This document shows positions 1 through 5,354 of a stretch of 5,354 nucleotides of DNA, in pieces. The DNA lies in the NCBI GenBank assembly GCA_017860075.1, contig JAFNAH010000158.1, forward strand, positions 1-5,354, given 5' to 3'. The translations under genes and the position numbers were made by a program. This DNA is from Acidobacteriota bacterium (GTDB lineage: Bacteria; Acidobacteriota; UBA6911). Below the pieces are notes generated by a model that had not been told where the DNA came from, made no database searches, and saw nothing but the letters and a program-made list of their open reading frames with translations. Each line of letters opens with the position of its first letter. Position 1 is the first letter of the stretch.

Positions 1-1
1 T

Positions 2-178
2 GCCGCAGTGGGAGCGCAGCTGGCGCATGCTGCATTGAAGGGGGCGCAATACAACGTCCTGATCAACCTCTCGGGCTTACACGACAAGCCCTTCGCGGAG
101 AGGTGCCGGGCTGAGACCTCGGACCTCGCGCTCAAGTGCGCCTCGATCCTTGAACGAATCGACGCCCGGATGACGTAG
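2..178 (+). CDS. Formimidotetrahydrofolate cyclodeaminase / methenyl-THF cyclohydrolase family protein (C-terminal part)
   Basis: The left edge of the window cuts this gene; 58 codons plus a TAG stop remain in frame 2. The visible protein contains AALKGAQYNVLINLSGL followed by a charged helix. This matches my memory of the C-terminal helical bundle of the FTCD cyclodeaminase domain and of stand-alone FchA proteins, where a small-residue helix leads into an N-V-x-I-N-L segment. Members of this family convert 5-formimino-THF to 5,10-methenyl-THF, or hydrolyse methenyl-THF, in the cytoplasm. The catalytic part lies outside the window, so the exact reaction cannot be chosen. The next gene on the same strand is fabH, separated by a palindromic element that may also mark the transcript end. 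The family call is from recognition of a short segment. Confidence 0.75.
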   Translation, partial: AAVGAQLAHAALKGAQYNVLINLSGLHDKPFAERCRAETSDLALKCASILERIDARMT

Positions 179-181
179 ACC

Positions 182-271
182 GGTGCCAGGTCTTCGGAAT
201 TAGGTTTTTCCCGGGAGTCGCGGCGAAATACACGATACAATCAAGAAACCGAATTCCGAAGACCCGGCACC
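182..271. repeat. Imperfect palindromic element (REP/MITE-like) between the cyclodeaminase gene and fabH
   Basis: The arms at 182-201 and 252-271 are reverse complements at 19 of 20 positions; the one mismatch is A188 against C265. Pairing continues inward to 209/244 with one A-G mismatch and one T-G wobble. The total is a 28-bp stem with 25 Watson-Crick pairs around a 34-nt loop. The outer ends read GGTGCC and GGCACC. No clear target-site duplication flanks it. Such size and form fit REP sequences moved by RAYT transposases, or a small MITE; this is inference, since only one copy is visible. It starts 4 bases after the upstream stop and ends 4 bases before the fabH ATG, so it fills the whole gap. 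The stem has no trailing U-tract, so a classical intrinsic terminator is unlikely. Confidence 0.75.
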
Positions 272-275
272 ATAT

Positions 276-1265
276 ATGTATCGAGCGAAGATTACTGCAG
301 CTGCATACCACGTCCCTGACAGGGTTGTTACCAATCACGACCTGGCGAAGGTCCTCGACACCTCGGACGAGTGGATAAGGACTCGCACGGGGATCAGGGA
401 GCGACATTTTGCCGCGAGAGGCGAATCGACATCTGACCTCGCAGCGGCAGCCGTGAAGAAGCTGCTGAAACAGCGCGGGATTGATGCGAAGGAGATCGAC
501 TGCATCATCGTGGCGACCGTCACTCCCGACATGTTTTTCCCGTCCACGGCCTGTGTACTGCAGGAAAAGATCGGCGCATCGAATGCCTGGGGTTTCGACC
601 TGTCCGGTGCCTGTTCGGGTTTTCTCTATGCTCTGGCGACCGGATCGCAGTTTGTCCACTCAGGAGCCTACGGCAAGGTCCTCGTCGTCGGCGCGGACCT
701 GATGACATCTATCCTGGACCCTCGAGACCGCAACACGTACATCCTCTTCGGAGACGGAGCCGGCGTGGTGCTGCTGGAGCCGACCAGACCGGGTGAACGT
801 GGGATCATCGACTTCCTGTTGCGGTGCGACGGTTCGGGTGGGAAATACCTGCGCATGCCCGGAGGAGGCAGCCTTCACCCGGCGAGCCCTGACACCATAC
901 GCCGAAACATGCATGTCGTACACCAGGACGGCCGCGCGGTGTTCAAGTTTGCGGTGCAGGGGATGTCCGATGTGAGCGAGTCGATCCTCAGGCGCAATCA
1001 CCTGTGCTCGTCGGATGTTGATCTCTTCGTGCCTCACCAGGCCAATATACGCATCATTGATGCGTCGACGGAAAAGCTGGGACTGGAGCAGTCCAAGGTT
1101 GTGCGCAACATTGATCGCTTCGCCAACACGACAGCTGCGACGATCCCCATCGGGCTTGGCGAATCCTATGAGGACCGGCGTCTCAAGAAGGGGGACCTCG
1201 TGCTCCTCGCCACCTTCGGGGCCGGCTTCACTTCGGGGAGTCTTCTCTTGCGCTGGACGCTGTAA
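276..1265 (+). CDS. fabH: Beta-ketoacyl-ACP synthase III (KAS III, FabH)
   Basis: FabH condenses an acyl-CoA primer (often acetyl-CoA) with malonyl-ACP, the first elongation step of type II fatty-acid synthesis in the cytoplasm. The 329-residue product has the usual family length (about 320-335). The catalytic triad is intact: Cys113 in GACSGF, His254 in FVPHQAN and Asn284 in RFANTT. The N-terminal [10 protein letters not shown] block (31-40) supplies the CoA-contacting Trp33 and Arg36, and Arg259 follows the HQAN motif as in E. coli FabH. The C-terminal [13 protein letters not shown] closes the thiolase fold. ATG 276 gives the expected MYRAKI-type N-terminus and no other in-frame ATG lies nearby, yet no Shine-Dalgarno is visible; the preceding bases belong to the palindrome. 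No plsX, fabD or acpP is visible beside it. Its 3' end overlaps the convergent hydrolase gene by 38 bp. A specialised FabH homologue cannot be excluded. Confidence 0.96.
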   Translation: MYRAKITAAAYHVPDRVVTNHDLAKVLDTSDEWIRTRTGIRERHFAARGESTSDLAAAAVKKLLKQRGIDAKEIDCIIVATVTPDMFFPSTACVLQEKIGASNAWGFDLSGACSGFLYALATGSQFVHSGAYGKVLVVGADLMTSILDPRDRNTYILFGDGAGVVLLEPTRPGERGIIDFLLRCDGSGGKYLRMPGGGSLHPASPDTIRRNMHVVHQDGRAVFKFAVQGMSDVSESILRRNHLCSSDVDLFVPHQANIRIIDASTEKLGLEQSKVVRNIDRFANTTAATIPIGLGESYEDRRLKKGDLVLLATFGAGFTSGSLLLRWTL

Positions 1266-2298
1266 CTCCGCCGGCCTCGGTATCGGCGGGGGCAGCCGTC
1301 GGGCCCAGCGCGACATCCAGAAACTGCAGCAGCAGGGTGGAATACTGCGCCGGATAGATCCGGGCCGCCGCGCCATGCCCGACTTCCTTTCCGTAGATCT
1401 TGAGGATCTTCAGGCGCGACTTGGCGTCGTCATGCAGTGTTCGCGCGGCAACAGTACCCATGCGGTTGTCCCCCTCGCTGGCGATGATCAGGATGGGAAC
1501 AGGTTGAATCCGGGCCAGCGCCTTCTCCGCATTCATGCGGGCAGGATCGAACTTCGCCAGACGCTCCAGCCAGAACAGGAACAGAGAATCGAACGGAAAC
1601 TTCGGCAACTTCAGGAGCAGCCAGGAGTGGCGAGCCACGGTATCCCGGATGTTCAGGAACGGGCTATCGAGGATAATGGCCGAATAGCCCTTCGATTCGG
1701 CGGCAGCTTCGAGCGTCGAATCCGCTCCCATCGAGACTCCCATGAGTACGATCCTGGGGTGGTCGGCGGAGTCCTGGTAGCGCCGTGCGACGTACTCGAT
1801 CGCGCCCAGGACGTCGCTGCGTTCGTGGTAGCCCAGCGAGATCAGTCCCGGATCGCTGCTGCCATGGGAGCGCGTGTCGTAGAGAAGCGCGCCGTAGCCT
1901 GCGCGCGCGATCGGAATGGTCCTCTCGAGCATCTCGAAACGGTTTCTGAATAGCCCGTGGGTACAGATCAGGATAGCGTTCTTGCTGGTCGGAGGAATGA
2001 ACCAGCCGCTGAGTTTCAGGCCGTCAACGGCATCGAACGCCACGTCTTCGAATGAGACTCCGTGCCGTGCGGGGCTATCCTTCAGAGACCTGTCCTGAGG
2101 TCGCGTGCCGGAGTGAACGATGGCCCAGGCAGCCAGGTAGGGCCCCAGGCCGAACAGCACCAGAATGGCAGCTGCCAGGTAGATGATTGCGCACCAGCGG
2201 AGGAGAGAGCGGCGGCTGATTCGGGAAAAACGCGCGATAACAGCCGCGACCAGGAGGAAGGGCAAAAGCAGTAACGCGAGGAGAGCCAGCGTGATCAT
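1228..2298 (-). CDS. Membrane-anchored alpha/beta hydrolase
   Basis: This 356-residue protein has two hydrophobic N-terminal segments (about 1-22 and 35-62), then an alpha/beta-hydrolase domain (about 80-331). Visible catalytic elements are the HG oxyanion motif in ICTHGLF (His114-Gly115), the nucleophile elbow GVSMG (Ser189), a probable acid Asp277 in ASEGDN, and His308 in EVGHG. The block [11 protein letters not shown] (138-148) is typical of the S9/S33-like group also annotated as alpha/beta fold hydrolases. The domain probably faces outside the cytoplasmic membrane or the cytosolic surface; topology is not decided. The substrate is unknown (ester, lipid or peptide are all possible). The start is supported by GAGGA at 2306-2310, 7 nt before the ATG. 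The last 25 residues look disordered, and the final 12 plus the stop are encoded opposite the end of fabH. It may be transcribed from the YtxH unit upstream, across a 164-nt gap. Confidence 0.9.
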   Translation of the reverse strand: MITLALLALLLLPFLLVAAVIARFSRISRRSLLRWCAIIYLAAAILVLFGLGPYLAAWAIVHSGTRPQDRSLKDSPARHGVSFEDVAFDAVDGLKLSGWFIPPTSKNAILICTHGLFRNRFEMLERTIPIARAGYGALLYDTRSHGSSDPGLISLGYHERSDVLGAIEYVARRYQDSADHPRIVLMGVSMGADSTLEAAAESKGYSAIILDSPFLNIRDTVARHSWLLLKLPKFPFDSLFLFWLERLAKFDPARMNAEKALARIQPVPILIIASEGDNRMGTVAARTLHDDAKSRLKILKIYGKEVGHGAAARIYPAQYSTLLLQFLDVALGPTAAPADTEAGGVTASSAREDSPK

Positions 2299-2462
2299 CG
2301 CGAAGTCCTCGTGCTGCGTCAGCCTCGGGCGGATAGCATCCGAAACAGCCGGACCCTGTGCTTCTCAAACACGTAGCCCTGAGCCTCTGCGGTATCGGGG
2401 AGGAACAAGGGCGCTGGCGCTCTTCCGCACCGAGCCCCGGGGTACGTGGCCGCCCCAGGGTC
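2299..2462. other. Intergenic region between the coiled-coil gene and the hydrolase gene
   Basis: These 164 bases carry no gene that I can support. Near the end of the coiled-coil gene there is a possible short minus-strand hairpin (arms 2437-2442 and 2453-2458, CTGGGG/CCCCGG with one wobble, 10-nt loop). It has no U-tract, so I would not call it a terminator. No clear -35/-10 pair for the hydrolase gene was found. Confidence 0.4.
2306..2310 (-). promoter_or_regulatory. Ribosome binding site of the alpha/beta hydrolase gene
   Basis: On the minus strand this reads GAGGA and lies 7 nt before the ATG at 2298. It supports that start over later in-frame ones, and so supports including the first hydrophobic segment in the protein. 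Confidence 0.6.
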
Positions 2463-2984
2463 TCAGATGAACATCTCCTCGTCCTCCCGGCGGGCCCTGA
2501 CGGCAGGAGGGTTGGCCCTCCTGAGCAAGACCGCAAGGCCGGCCCTCAGACCGTTCATGATCGCGCTGGCTTCGCTTACCGGCCTGAGCACGCCGCGATA
2601 CAAAAGATCGACAGCATACTCGGTCCGGCGGCACGCCATGTCGACCGTGTCCTGAATCCGGATAATCTGCAGCCGTGCTGAATCAGTGGCGTCAGAGAGA
2701 AACCGGTCCACCGAAACAACCCTGCTATGGATCACCTCACTCGTGGCGGTAAGGTTTTCCTGGAGTGTCTTCAGATTCTCGGCGGAGGTCTTGATGGTGG
2801 AGAGAAGCCCCTCAACCTTTTCGGAAATCGTCTCGGCGGTCTTGGACAGGCTTTCGCGTATCTCCTCCACCCGGGTAGCCAGACGCTGCACGGTCCGGGC
2901 GAGGATAATCCAGACGATGCACTGGACAAGGAACGAAATCGCGACGATCCCAGTGAAGATCGTCAGCAACGTGCTCTCGCTCAT
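2463..2984 (-). CDS. Single-TM coiled-coil membrane protein (DUF948/YtxG-like)
   Basis: The 173-residue product begins with a hydrophobic segment (about 6-30). A long heptad-like helical region follows (about 31-118), rich in Glu, Lys, Ser and Thr, with repeated spacing such as VEEIRESLSKTAETISEKVE. The C-terminal part contains GVLRPVSEASAIMNGLRAGL (131-150), a second helical block, then a basic-acidic tail ending EDEEMFI. There is no enzyme motif. This one-TM-plus-coiled-coil form resembles DUF948/YtxG proteins, which often sit beside YtxH genes as here; the assignment rests on architecture and context. The ATG directly abuts the TAG of the upstream YtxH gene with no gap, so translation is probably coupled. 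A role in envelope stress or as a membrane scaffold is possible but unproven. Confidence 0.8.
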   Translation of the reverse strand: MSESTLLTIFTGIVAISFLVQCIVWIILARTVQRLATRVEEIRESLSKTAETISEKVEGLLSTIKTSAENLKTLQENLTATSEVIHSRVVSVDRFLSDATDSARLQIIRIQDTVDMACRRTEYAVDLLYRGVLRPVSEASAIMNGLRAGLAVLLRRANPPAVRARREDEEMFI

Positions 2985-3287
2985 CTAGCTTTTCGCCTTT
3001 TCCTTTTCTTCCTTGTAAGCTTGTTTGCCTGCCTCAAAGGCGGCTGCCACCTGGTCACGCTGCTGCTCGATGAACCCCTTACCCTTTCCGACGTATGCAC
3101 TGGCCTTGTCTGCGATGTCGCGACCCTGCTTGGAAATGTAGTCCGCGCGTTCGCGGGCTTTGCTCGCGAGATACCTCCTCGTCTCCTCACCGCTGCGGGG
3201 GGCCAGCAGGAGGGCAGTGGCGGCGCCTACGAAGGCTCCGAGCACGAAGAAGAGGGCCTTTTCACCAGTTCCTGATTCTGAGCTCAT
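2985..3287 (-). CDS. YtxH domain-containing protein
   Basis: The 100-residue product has a glycine/alanine-rich hydrophobic segment (about 11-29, FFVLGAFVGAATALLLAP) directly followed by RSGEETRR. This is the hallmark of YtxH-family proteins (also annotated as gas-vesicle-like or general stress proteins). The rest is a charged amphipathic helix with a lysine-rich C-terminus (AYKEEKEKAKS). The reading frame stays open further upstream, but ATG 3287 is preferred: minus-strand GGAGAG at 3291-3296 lies just before it, and the protein then begins right before the TM segment as in relatives. It is the first gene of a two-gene unit with the coiled-coil gene and has a candidate promoter about 40 bases upstream. 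In Bacillus, YtxH belongs to the general stress regulon; no such control can be read here. The molecular function is unknown. Confidence 0.88.
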   Translation of the reverse strand: MSSESGTGEKALFFVLGAFVGAATALLLAPRSGEETRRYLASKARERADYISKQGRDIADKASAYVGKGKGFIEQQRDQVAAAFEAGKQAYKEEKEKAKS

Positions 3288-3290
3288 AGT

Positions 3291-3296
3291 CTCTCC
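3291..3296 (-). promoter_or_regulatory. Ribosome binding site that sets the YtxH start
   Basis: The minus strand reads GGAGAG ending 3 nt before ATG 3287 (the GGAG core is 5 nt away). No comparable site was seen at the upstream in-frame ATG at 3353, which also falls inside the candidate promoter. The shorter 100-residue product is therefore favoured. Confidence 0.65.
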
Positions 3297-3324
3297 ATTT
3301 CTTGGTAAGCCTTTGGTATTGCGT

Positions 3325-3353
3325 TGTTTATCATTTACACGGATGAAAGTCAA
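3325..3353 (-). promoter_or_regulatory. Candidate sigma70-type promoter for the YtxH/coiled-coil unit
   Basis: Read on the minus strand, TTGACT (3353-3348) is a 5 of 6 match to the -35 consensus. It is followed after 17 bp by TAAACA (3330-3325), preceded by TGA as in an extended -10 element. The -10 is weak (3 of 6), but the spacing is ideal and the local AT content is raised compared with the flanks. Transcription would start near 3318, giving a leader of about 30 nt that contains the GGAGAG site. Confidence 0.45.
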
Positions 3354-3377
3354 ATCCTAGCGCGAGGTACTGCCTGG

Positions 3378-3431
3378 CCGCCGGGGGATGACGACTGAAA
3401 GCTGAGGACCCACAACTGCAAAACCCGGCGG
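3378..3431. repeat. 8-bp inverted repeat in the divergent intergenic region
   Basis: CCGCCGGG at 3378-3385 is the exact reverse complement of CCCGGCGG at 3424-3431, with 38 nt between. It lies in the 154-bp region between the divergent YtxH and nth genes, just upstream of a TATAAT at 3438. It could be a long-loop hairpin, a pair of protein sites, or chance in GC-rich DNA. Confidence 0.35.
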
Positions 3432-3437
3432 ATGGTT

Positions 3438-3443
3438 TATAAT
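3438..3443 (+). promoter_or_regulatory. Candidate -10 element of nth overlapping the first ATG
   Basis: TATAAT is a perfect -10 hexamer, and its last two bases are the first two of the ATG at 3442. No good -35 is found 16-18 bp upstream. If it is used, transcription would begin near 3450-3451, at the second in-frame ATG (3451), giving a leaderless message. This is inference from position alone. Confidence 0.3.
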
Positions 3444-4167
3444 GGCCACCATGGTTCAAAAGACCGGCTCGCCGCGAAAGGCAGAAAGCCAGCGACTCTC
3501 ACGGATTCTGGAGGGGCTGGACCGGCGTTTTCCGGATGCGAAGTGTGCGCTCGATCATCGGAATGCTTTCGAATTGCTGATCGCGACGATTCTCTCCGCG
3601 CAGTGCACCGATGAAAGGGTGAATATCGTCACACGTGACCTGTTCCGGAAATATTCCTGCCTCCAGGCCTTCGCAACAGCTCCTCTGCGCGAACTGGAGC
3701 AGGACATCCGGTCCACGGGCTTCTATCGAAACAAGGCCAGGAGCATCCAGGGAGCCGCACGAATGCTCCTGGAGAAATTCGGCGGCAACGTTCCGGAGAC
3801 AATGGAAGAACTGGTAGAACTTCCCGGTGTAGCCCGAAAGACTGCGAACGTGGTTCTGGGCGTTTCGTTCGGAAAGGCCGAAGGGATCGTAGTGGACACG
3901 CACGTGACCAGGGTATCGCAGCGGCTGGAGCTGACAAGAGAGACCGTGCCGGAGAAGATAGAGCGGGACCTGATGGCGATTGTTCCGCGGGCACGCTGGA
4001 TATCGTTCTCTCATCAGATGATTCTTCACGGCAGGCACATATGCAAGGCAAGAAAGCCGCTCTGCCATTTGTGTCCGGTGGAACACGTCTGCCGCTCCAA
4101 AGACAAGACGACCGCATTCCCTCCCTCCAAGACCGCGGCGCAGGCGGGCCGCAGATCGCGCGGATGA
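3442..4167 (+). CDS. nth: Endonuclease III (Nth), base-excision repair DNA glycosylase/AP lyase
   Basis: Nth removes oxidised pyrimidines such as thymine glycol from DNA and cuts the resulting abasic site by beta-elimination. The 241-residue protein has the helix-hairpin-helix LPGVARKTANVV (127-138) with catalytic Lys133, and VDTHV with catalytic Asp152, matching E. coli Lys120 and Asp138. The iron-sulfur loop is complete: Cys201, Cys208, Cys211 and Cys217 in C-x6-C-x2-C-x5-C spacing. LLIATILSAQCTDERVN (45-61) is the conserved substrate-binding helix region. It is about 30 residues longer than E. coli Nth, mainly through a short N-terminal extension and a basic C-terminal tail (218-241). The start may be ATG 3442 or ATG 3451; only a weak GGATGG lies before the first. 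A transporter gene follows after 7 nt, suggesting co-transcription. The YtxH unit is divergent. Confidence 0.97.
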   Translation: MATMVQKTGSPRKAESQRLSRILEGLDRRFPDAKCALDHRNAFELLIATILSAQCTDERVNIVTRDLFRKYSCLQAFATAPLRELEQDIRSTGFYRNKARSIQGAARMLLEKFGGNVPETMEELVELPGVARKTANVVLGVSFGKAEGIVVDTHVTRVSQRLELTRETVPEKIERDLMAIVPRARWISFSHQMILHGRHICKARKPLCHLCPVEHVCRSKDKTTAFPPSKTAAQAGRRSRG

Positions 4168-4174
4168 CTAGATC

Positions 4175-5272
4175 ATGGCCATGGTTCAGGATGTCAAAGG
4201 AAGGTCCAGACTTGCCAACTTGGTCCTGCTCGCGTGTTTCCTGGCGCTGGGGTCTCTCCTATACCTCGTATTCCGGCCCTTTCTTGCGAGCTTGACCTGG
4301 GCGACAGTCCTCACGGTGGTTTTCTTCCCTGTTTTTGAGTTCACGCTGAAGAGAACCGGCGGGCGGAGGTCGCTAGCCTCCTTCGTCGTGTGTCTGCTGG
4401 TCCTGTTGCTTATCGTCATCCCCGTCACGGCGTTGGGCGTGGTCGTCACCCAGCAGGCTGCCGCGCTTTATCAAAGCATCGGTGGCGATTTCGGTCAGAT
4501 CAGTCAGGAGAGCGCGGCCCGGCTCCAGCAATTCCAGGAGCTGCCCTGGGTTCGCCGCACGGTCGCCGCTGTGAGTCAGTTCACGGGCAAGGAAAACGCA
4601 GACCTCGCCGCGAACATCAATGCGATCGTCAACAAAGTGTCGCAATTCCTCGTGGGCGTTGGGGCATCCGTCCTCAAGGGAGCGGGCGGAGTGGTCTTCA
4701 GCTTCTTCCTGATGTTCCTGACCATGTTCTTTCTTCTCCGGGATGGCCATCAGCTCATGGAACTGATCATGGCCACCAATCCGCTGCCGGCTGAGTATGC
4801 TTCCGAGGTATTCACCAAATTCAGGGATCTCAGCTTCGCCACCTTTTACGGCACCATCCTGACTGCCATGGTGCAGGGGGTCGCCGGCGGCCTGCTTCTG
4901 TGGGCACTTGGGATCAGCTCTCCGGTCTTCTGGGGGGCGGTTGTCAGCCTGGTTTCGCTCGTTCCGATCGTGGGAACACTCCTCATCTGGGTCCCCATGA
5001 CCGTGTACCTGCTGATTACAGGGCACTCGACCAAGGCGATTTTGCTCGTGGTCATAGGGAGCCTGGCTGTCGGATCCATCGACAACCTCCTGAAGCCCAT
5101 GATCATCCGGGGGCGGACGTGGAACTGCGACGCGAACCCGCTCCGGACCCGGGCGGCGGCAGACAAGCGGCAAGCGGGTAGGCCGACTCCCGGGGCGAGT
5201 TCCTACCCGATCACCCGATCAGAACGATATGCAGGTCCATCACGTTCGTCCGGGTCGGACCCGTCACGATAA
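4175..5272 (+). CDS. AI-2E (PerM/YdiK-type) family transporter, C-terminally truncated with an aberrant tail
   Basis: AI-2E family proteins are polytopic inner-membrane exporters; characterised members move autoinducer-2, protons/sodium or unknown solutes. The N-terminal hydrophobic pairs (about 15-33 and 35-53), TM at 68-92, the soluble helical region (95-155), TM at 168-188 ending FFLLRDG, and TMs at 220-245 and 250-300 follow the family. PIVGTLLIWVP and SIDNLLKPMIIRGRT (301-315) are signature segments. In relatives the last is followed by a K-M-H-P-L-type block and a final TM hairpin with G-x-L-G-L-x-x-G-P. Here Thr315 (base 5119) is followed by 50 Arg/Pro/Ser-rich, non-membrane residues, and neither other frame restores the family sequence. 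The gene is therefore probably truncated by a deletion or junction and may be non-functional. ATG 4175 lies 7 nt after nth; GGATGA at 4162-4167, overlapping the nth stop, could serve as ribosome site. The tail overlaps a convergent kinase gene. Confidence 0.85.
   Translation: MAMVQDVKGRSRLANLVLLACFLALGSLLYLVFRPFLASLTWATVLTVVFFPVFEFTLKRTGGRRSLASFVVCLLVLLLIVIPVTALGVVVTQQAAALYQSIGGDFGQISQESAARLQQFQELPWVRRTVAAVSQFTGKENADLAANINAIVNKVSQFLVGVGASVLKGAGGVVFSFFLMFLTMFFLLRDGHQLMELIMATNPLPAEYASEVFTKFRDLSFATFYGTILTAMVQGVAGGLLLWALGISSPVFWGAVVSLVSLVPIVGTLLIWVPMTVYLLITGHSTKAILLVVIGSLAVGSIDNLLKPMIIRGRTWNCDANPLRTRAAADKRQAGRPTPGASSYPITRSERYAGPSRSSGSDPSR
5120..5210. other. Junction segment after the last family-like transporter codon
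   Basis: Up to 5119 the plus strand encodes AI-2E family sequence, and from 5211 the minus strand encodes glycerate kinase. The 91 bases between encode nothing recognisable in any frame. They include GC-rich non-membrane sequence and a hairpin at 5175-5209. The likely breakpoint, whether a natural deletion or an assembly join, lies at the left edge of this segment. Confidence 0.5.
5175..5209 (-). terminator. Hairpin just downstream of the glycerate kinase stop, possible terminator
   Basis: CGGGTAGG (5175-5182) pairs perfectly with CCTACCCG (5202-5209). Inside, after a 2-nt bulge, ACTC (5186-5189) pairs with GAGT (5197-5200) around a 7-nt loop. The hairpin begins 1 nt after the minus-strand stop codon at 5211-5213. 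No run of U follows, so factor-independent termination is uncertain; it may instead protect a 3' end or be a REP-type palindrome. Confidence 0.4.
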
Positions 5273-5354
5273 GGCCACCAGTGCGCTTGAAGAACCCGTG
5301 GGAGTCGTTATTCCCCAGGCATTGTGCGAGAAAATCAGCGCCGGACTTGAGTGA
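5211..5354 (-). CDS. Glycerate 2-kinase / MOFRL family protein (C-terminal 47 residues)
   Basis: The right edge of the window cuts this minus-strand gene; only its last 47 codons and a TGA stop are present. The visible protein contains NNDSHGFFKRTGGLIVTGPT followed by RTNVMDLHIVLIG at the C-terminus. The D-S-x-G-F-F and T-G-P-T-x-T-N-V-x-D-L pattern is the C-terminal signature that I associate with the MOFRL domain of glycerate 2-kinases (GckA/TtuD type, often misnamed hydroxypyruvate reductase). These phosphorylate D-glycerate to 2-phosphoglycerate in the cytoplasm, linking glycerate or serine breakdown to glycolysis. Position 4 of the common TGPTGTN motif is Arg instead of Gly here. The stop is followed at once by a hairpin. 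The gene is convergent with, and overlaps by 62 bp, the aberrant tail of the transporter reading frame, which is further evidence that this tail is not native. Confidence 0.85.
   Translation of the reverse strand, partial: SLKSGADFLAQCLGNNDSHGFFKRTGGLIVTGPTRTNVMDLHIVLIG

Noticed and set aside
1268..1289. CCGCCG/CGGCGG hairpin just after the fabH stop
   Set aside because: The 6-bp stem has no U-tract on either strand and lies inside the hydrolase coding sequence; not enough for a terminator call.
660..1376. Long minus-strand reading frame (238 codons) opposite fabH
   Set aside because: It is Arg/Pro-rich, resembles no family, and is fully antisense to the well-supported FabH gene; a GC-rich shadow frame.
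1015..1953. Long plus-strand reading frame (312 codons) through the end of fabH and opposite the hydrolase
   Set aside because: It is in a different frame from FabH and antisense to the hydrolase; composition is Arg/Gln-rich with no recognisable domain.
4373..5173. Long minus-strand reading frame (266 codons) opposite the transporter
   Set aside because: It is His/Asp/Arg-rich antisense of hydrophobic codons, a typical shadow of a membrane protein gene.
5100..5210. Frameshift as the cause of the odd transporter C-terminus
   Set aside because: I translated the other two plus frames past 5119; neither gives the expected hydrophobic hairpin or Gly-Pro motif, so a single indel does not restore the family sequence.
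1..5354. CRISPR array, tRNA, rRNA or complete insertion sequence
   Set aside because: No regularly spaced repeats, no tRNA-like cloverleaf or rRNA segment, and no transposase reading frame were seen in the window.

Overview
The window is a GC-rich, gene-dense piece of bacterial chromosome with no phage, CRISPR, RNA gene or complete insertion sequence. Gene content (stand-alone KAS III, a YtxH/DUF948-like envelope pair, endonuclease III followed by an AI-2E/PerM-type transporter, a MOFRL-type glycerate kinase) and base composition suit a free-living Gram-negative such as an Acidobacteriota or deltaproteobacterial-grade organism. That placement is a guess from overall flavour, not a marker-based call.

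Layout from left to right. (1) Positions 2-178 (+) hold the C-terminus of a formimidotetrahydrofolate cyclodeaminase/methenyl-THF cyclohydrolase-like protein. (2) Positions 182-271 hold a 90-bp imperfect palindrome of REP/MITE type that fills the gap and ends four bases before the next start codon. (3) Positions 276-1265 (+) encode a complete FabH (KAS III) with an intact Cys-His-Asn triad. (4) Positions 1228-2298 (-) encode a membrane-anchored alpha/beta hydrolase that converges on fabH and overlaps its 3' end by 38 bp. (5) Positions 2463-2984 and 2985-3287 (-) are a two-gene unit: a YtxH-like protein first, then a single-TM coiled-coil protein whose ATG directly follows the YtxH stop. A sigma70-like promoter lies just upstream. 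(6) Positions 3442-4167 (+) encode endonuclease III (Nth), divergent from that unit. (7) Starting 7 nt after nth, an AI-2E/PerM-family transporter runs from 4175 to 5272 (+), but its family-like sequence stops at about base 5119. (8) Positions 5211-5354 (-) are the C-terminal 47 residues of a glycerate 2-kinase (MOFRL family), convergent with the transporter and overlapping its aberrant tail.

The genes do not form one pathway. FabH starts fatty-acid synthesis, Nth removes oxidised pyrimidines, the cyclodeaminase handles one-carbon folate units, glycerate kinase feeds glycerate to glycolysis, and the YtxH/coiled-coil pair probably acts at the inner membrane. I see no convincing new biological system. 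The two points most worth a second look are the palindromic element against the fabH start and the truncated C-terminus of the transporter. Coding sequence covers nearly everything, and no gene-free stretch exceeds 300 bases; the longest is about 164 bases (2299-2462).
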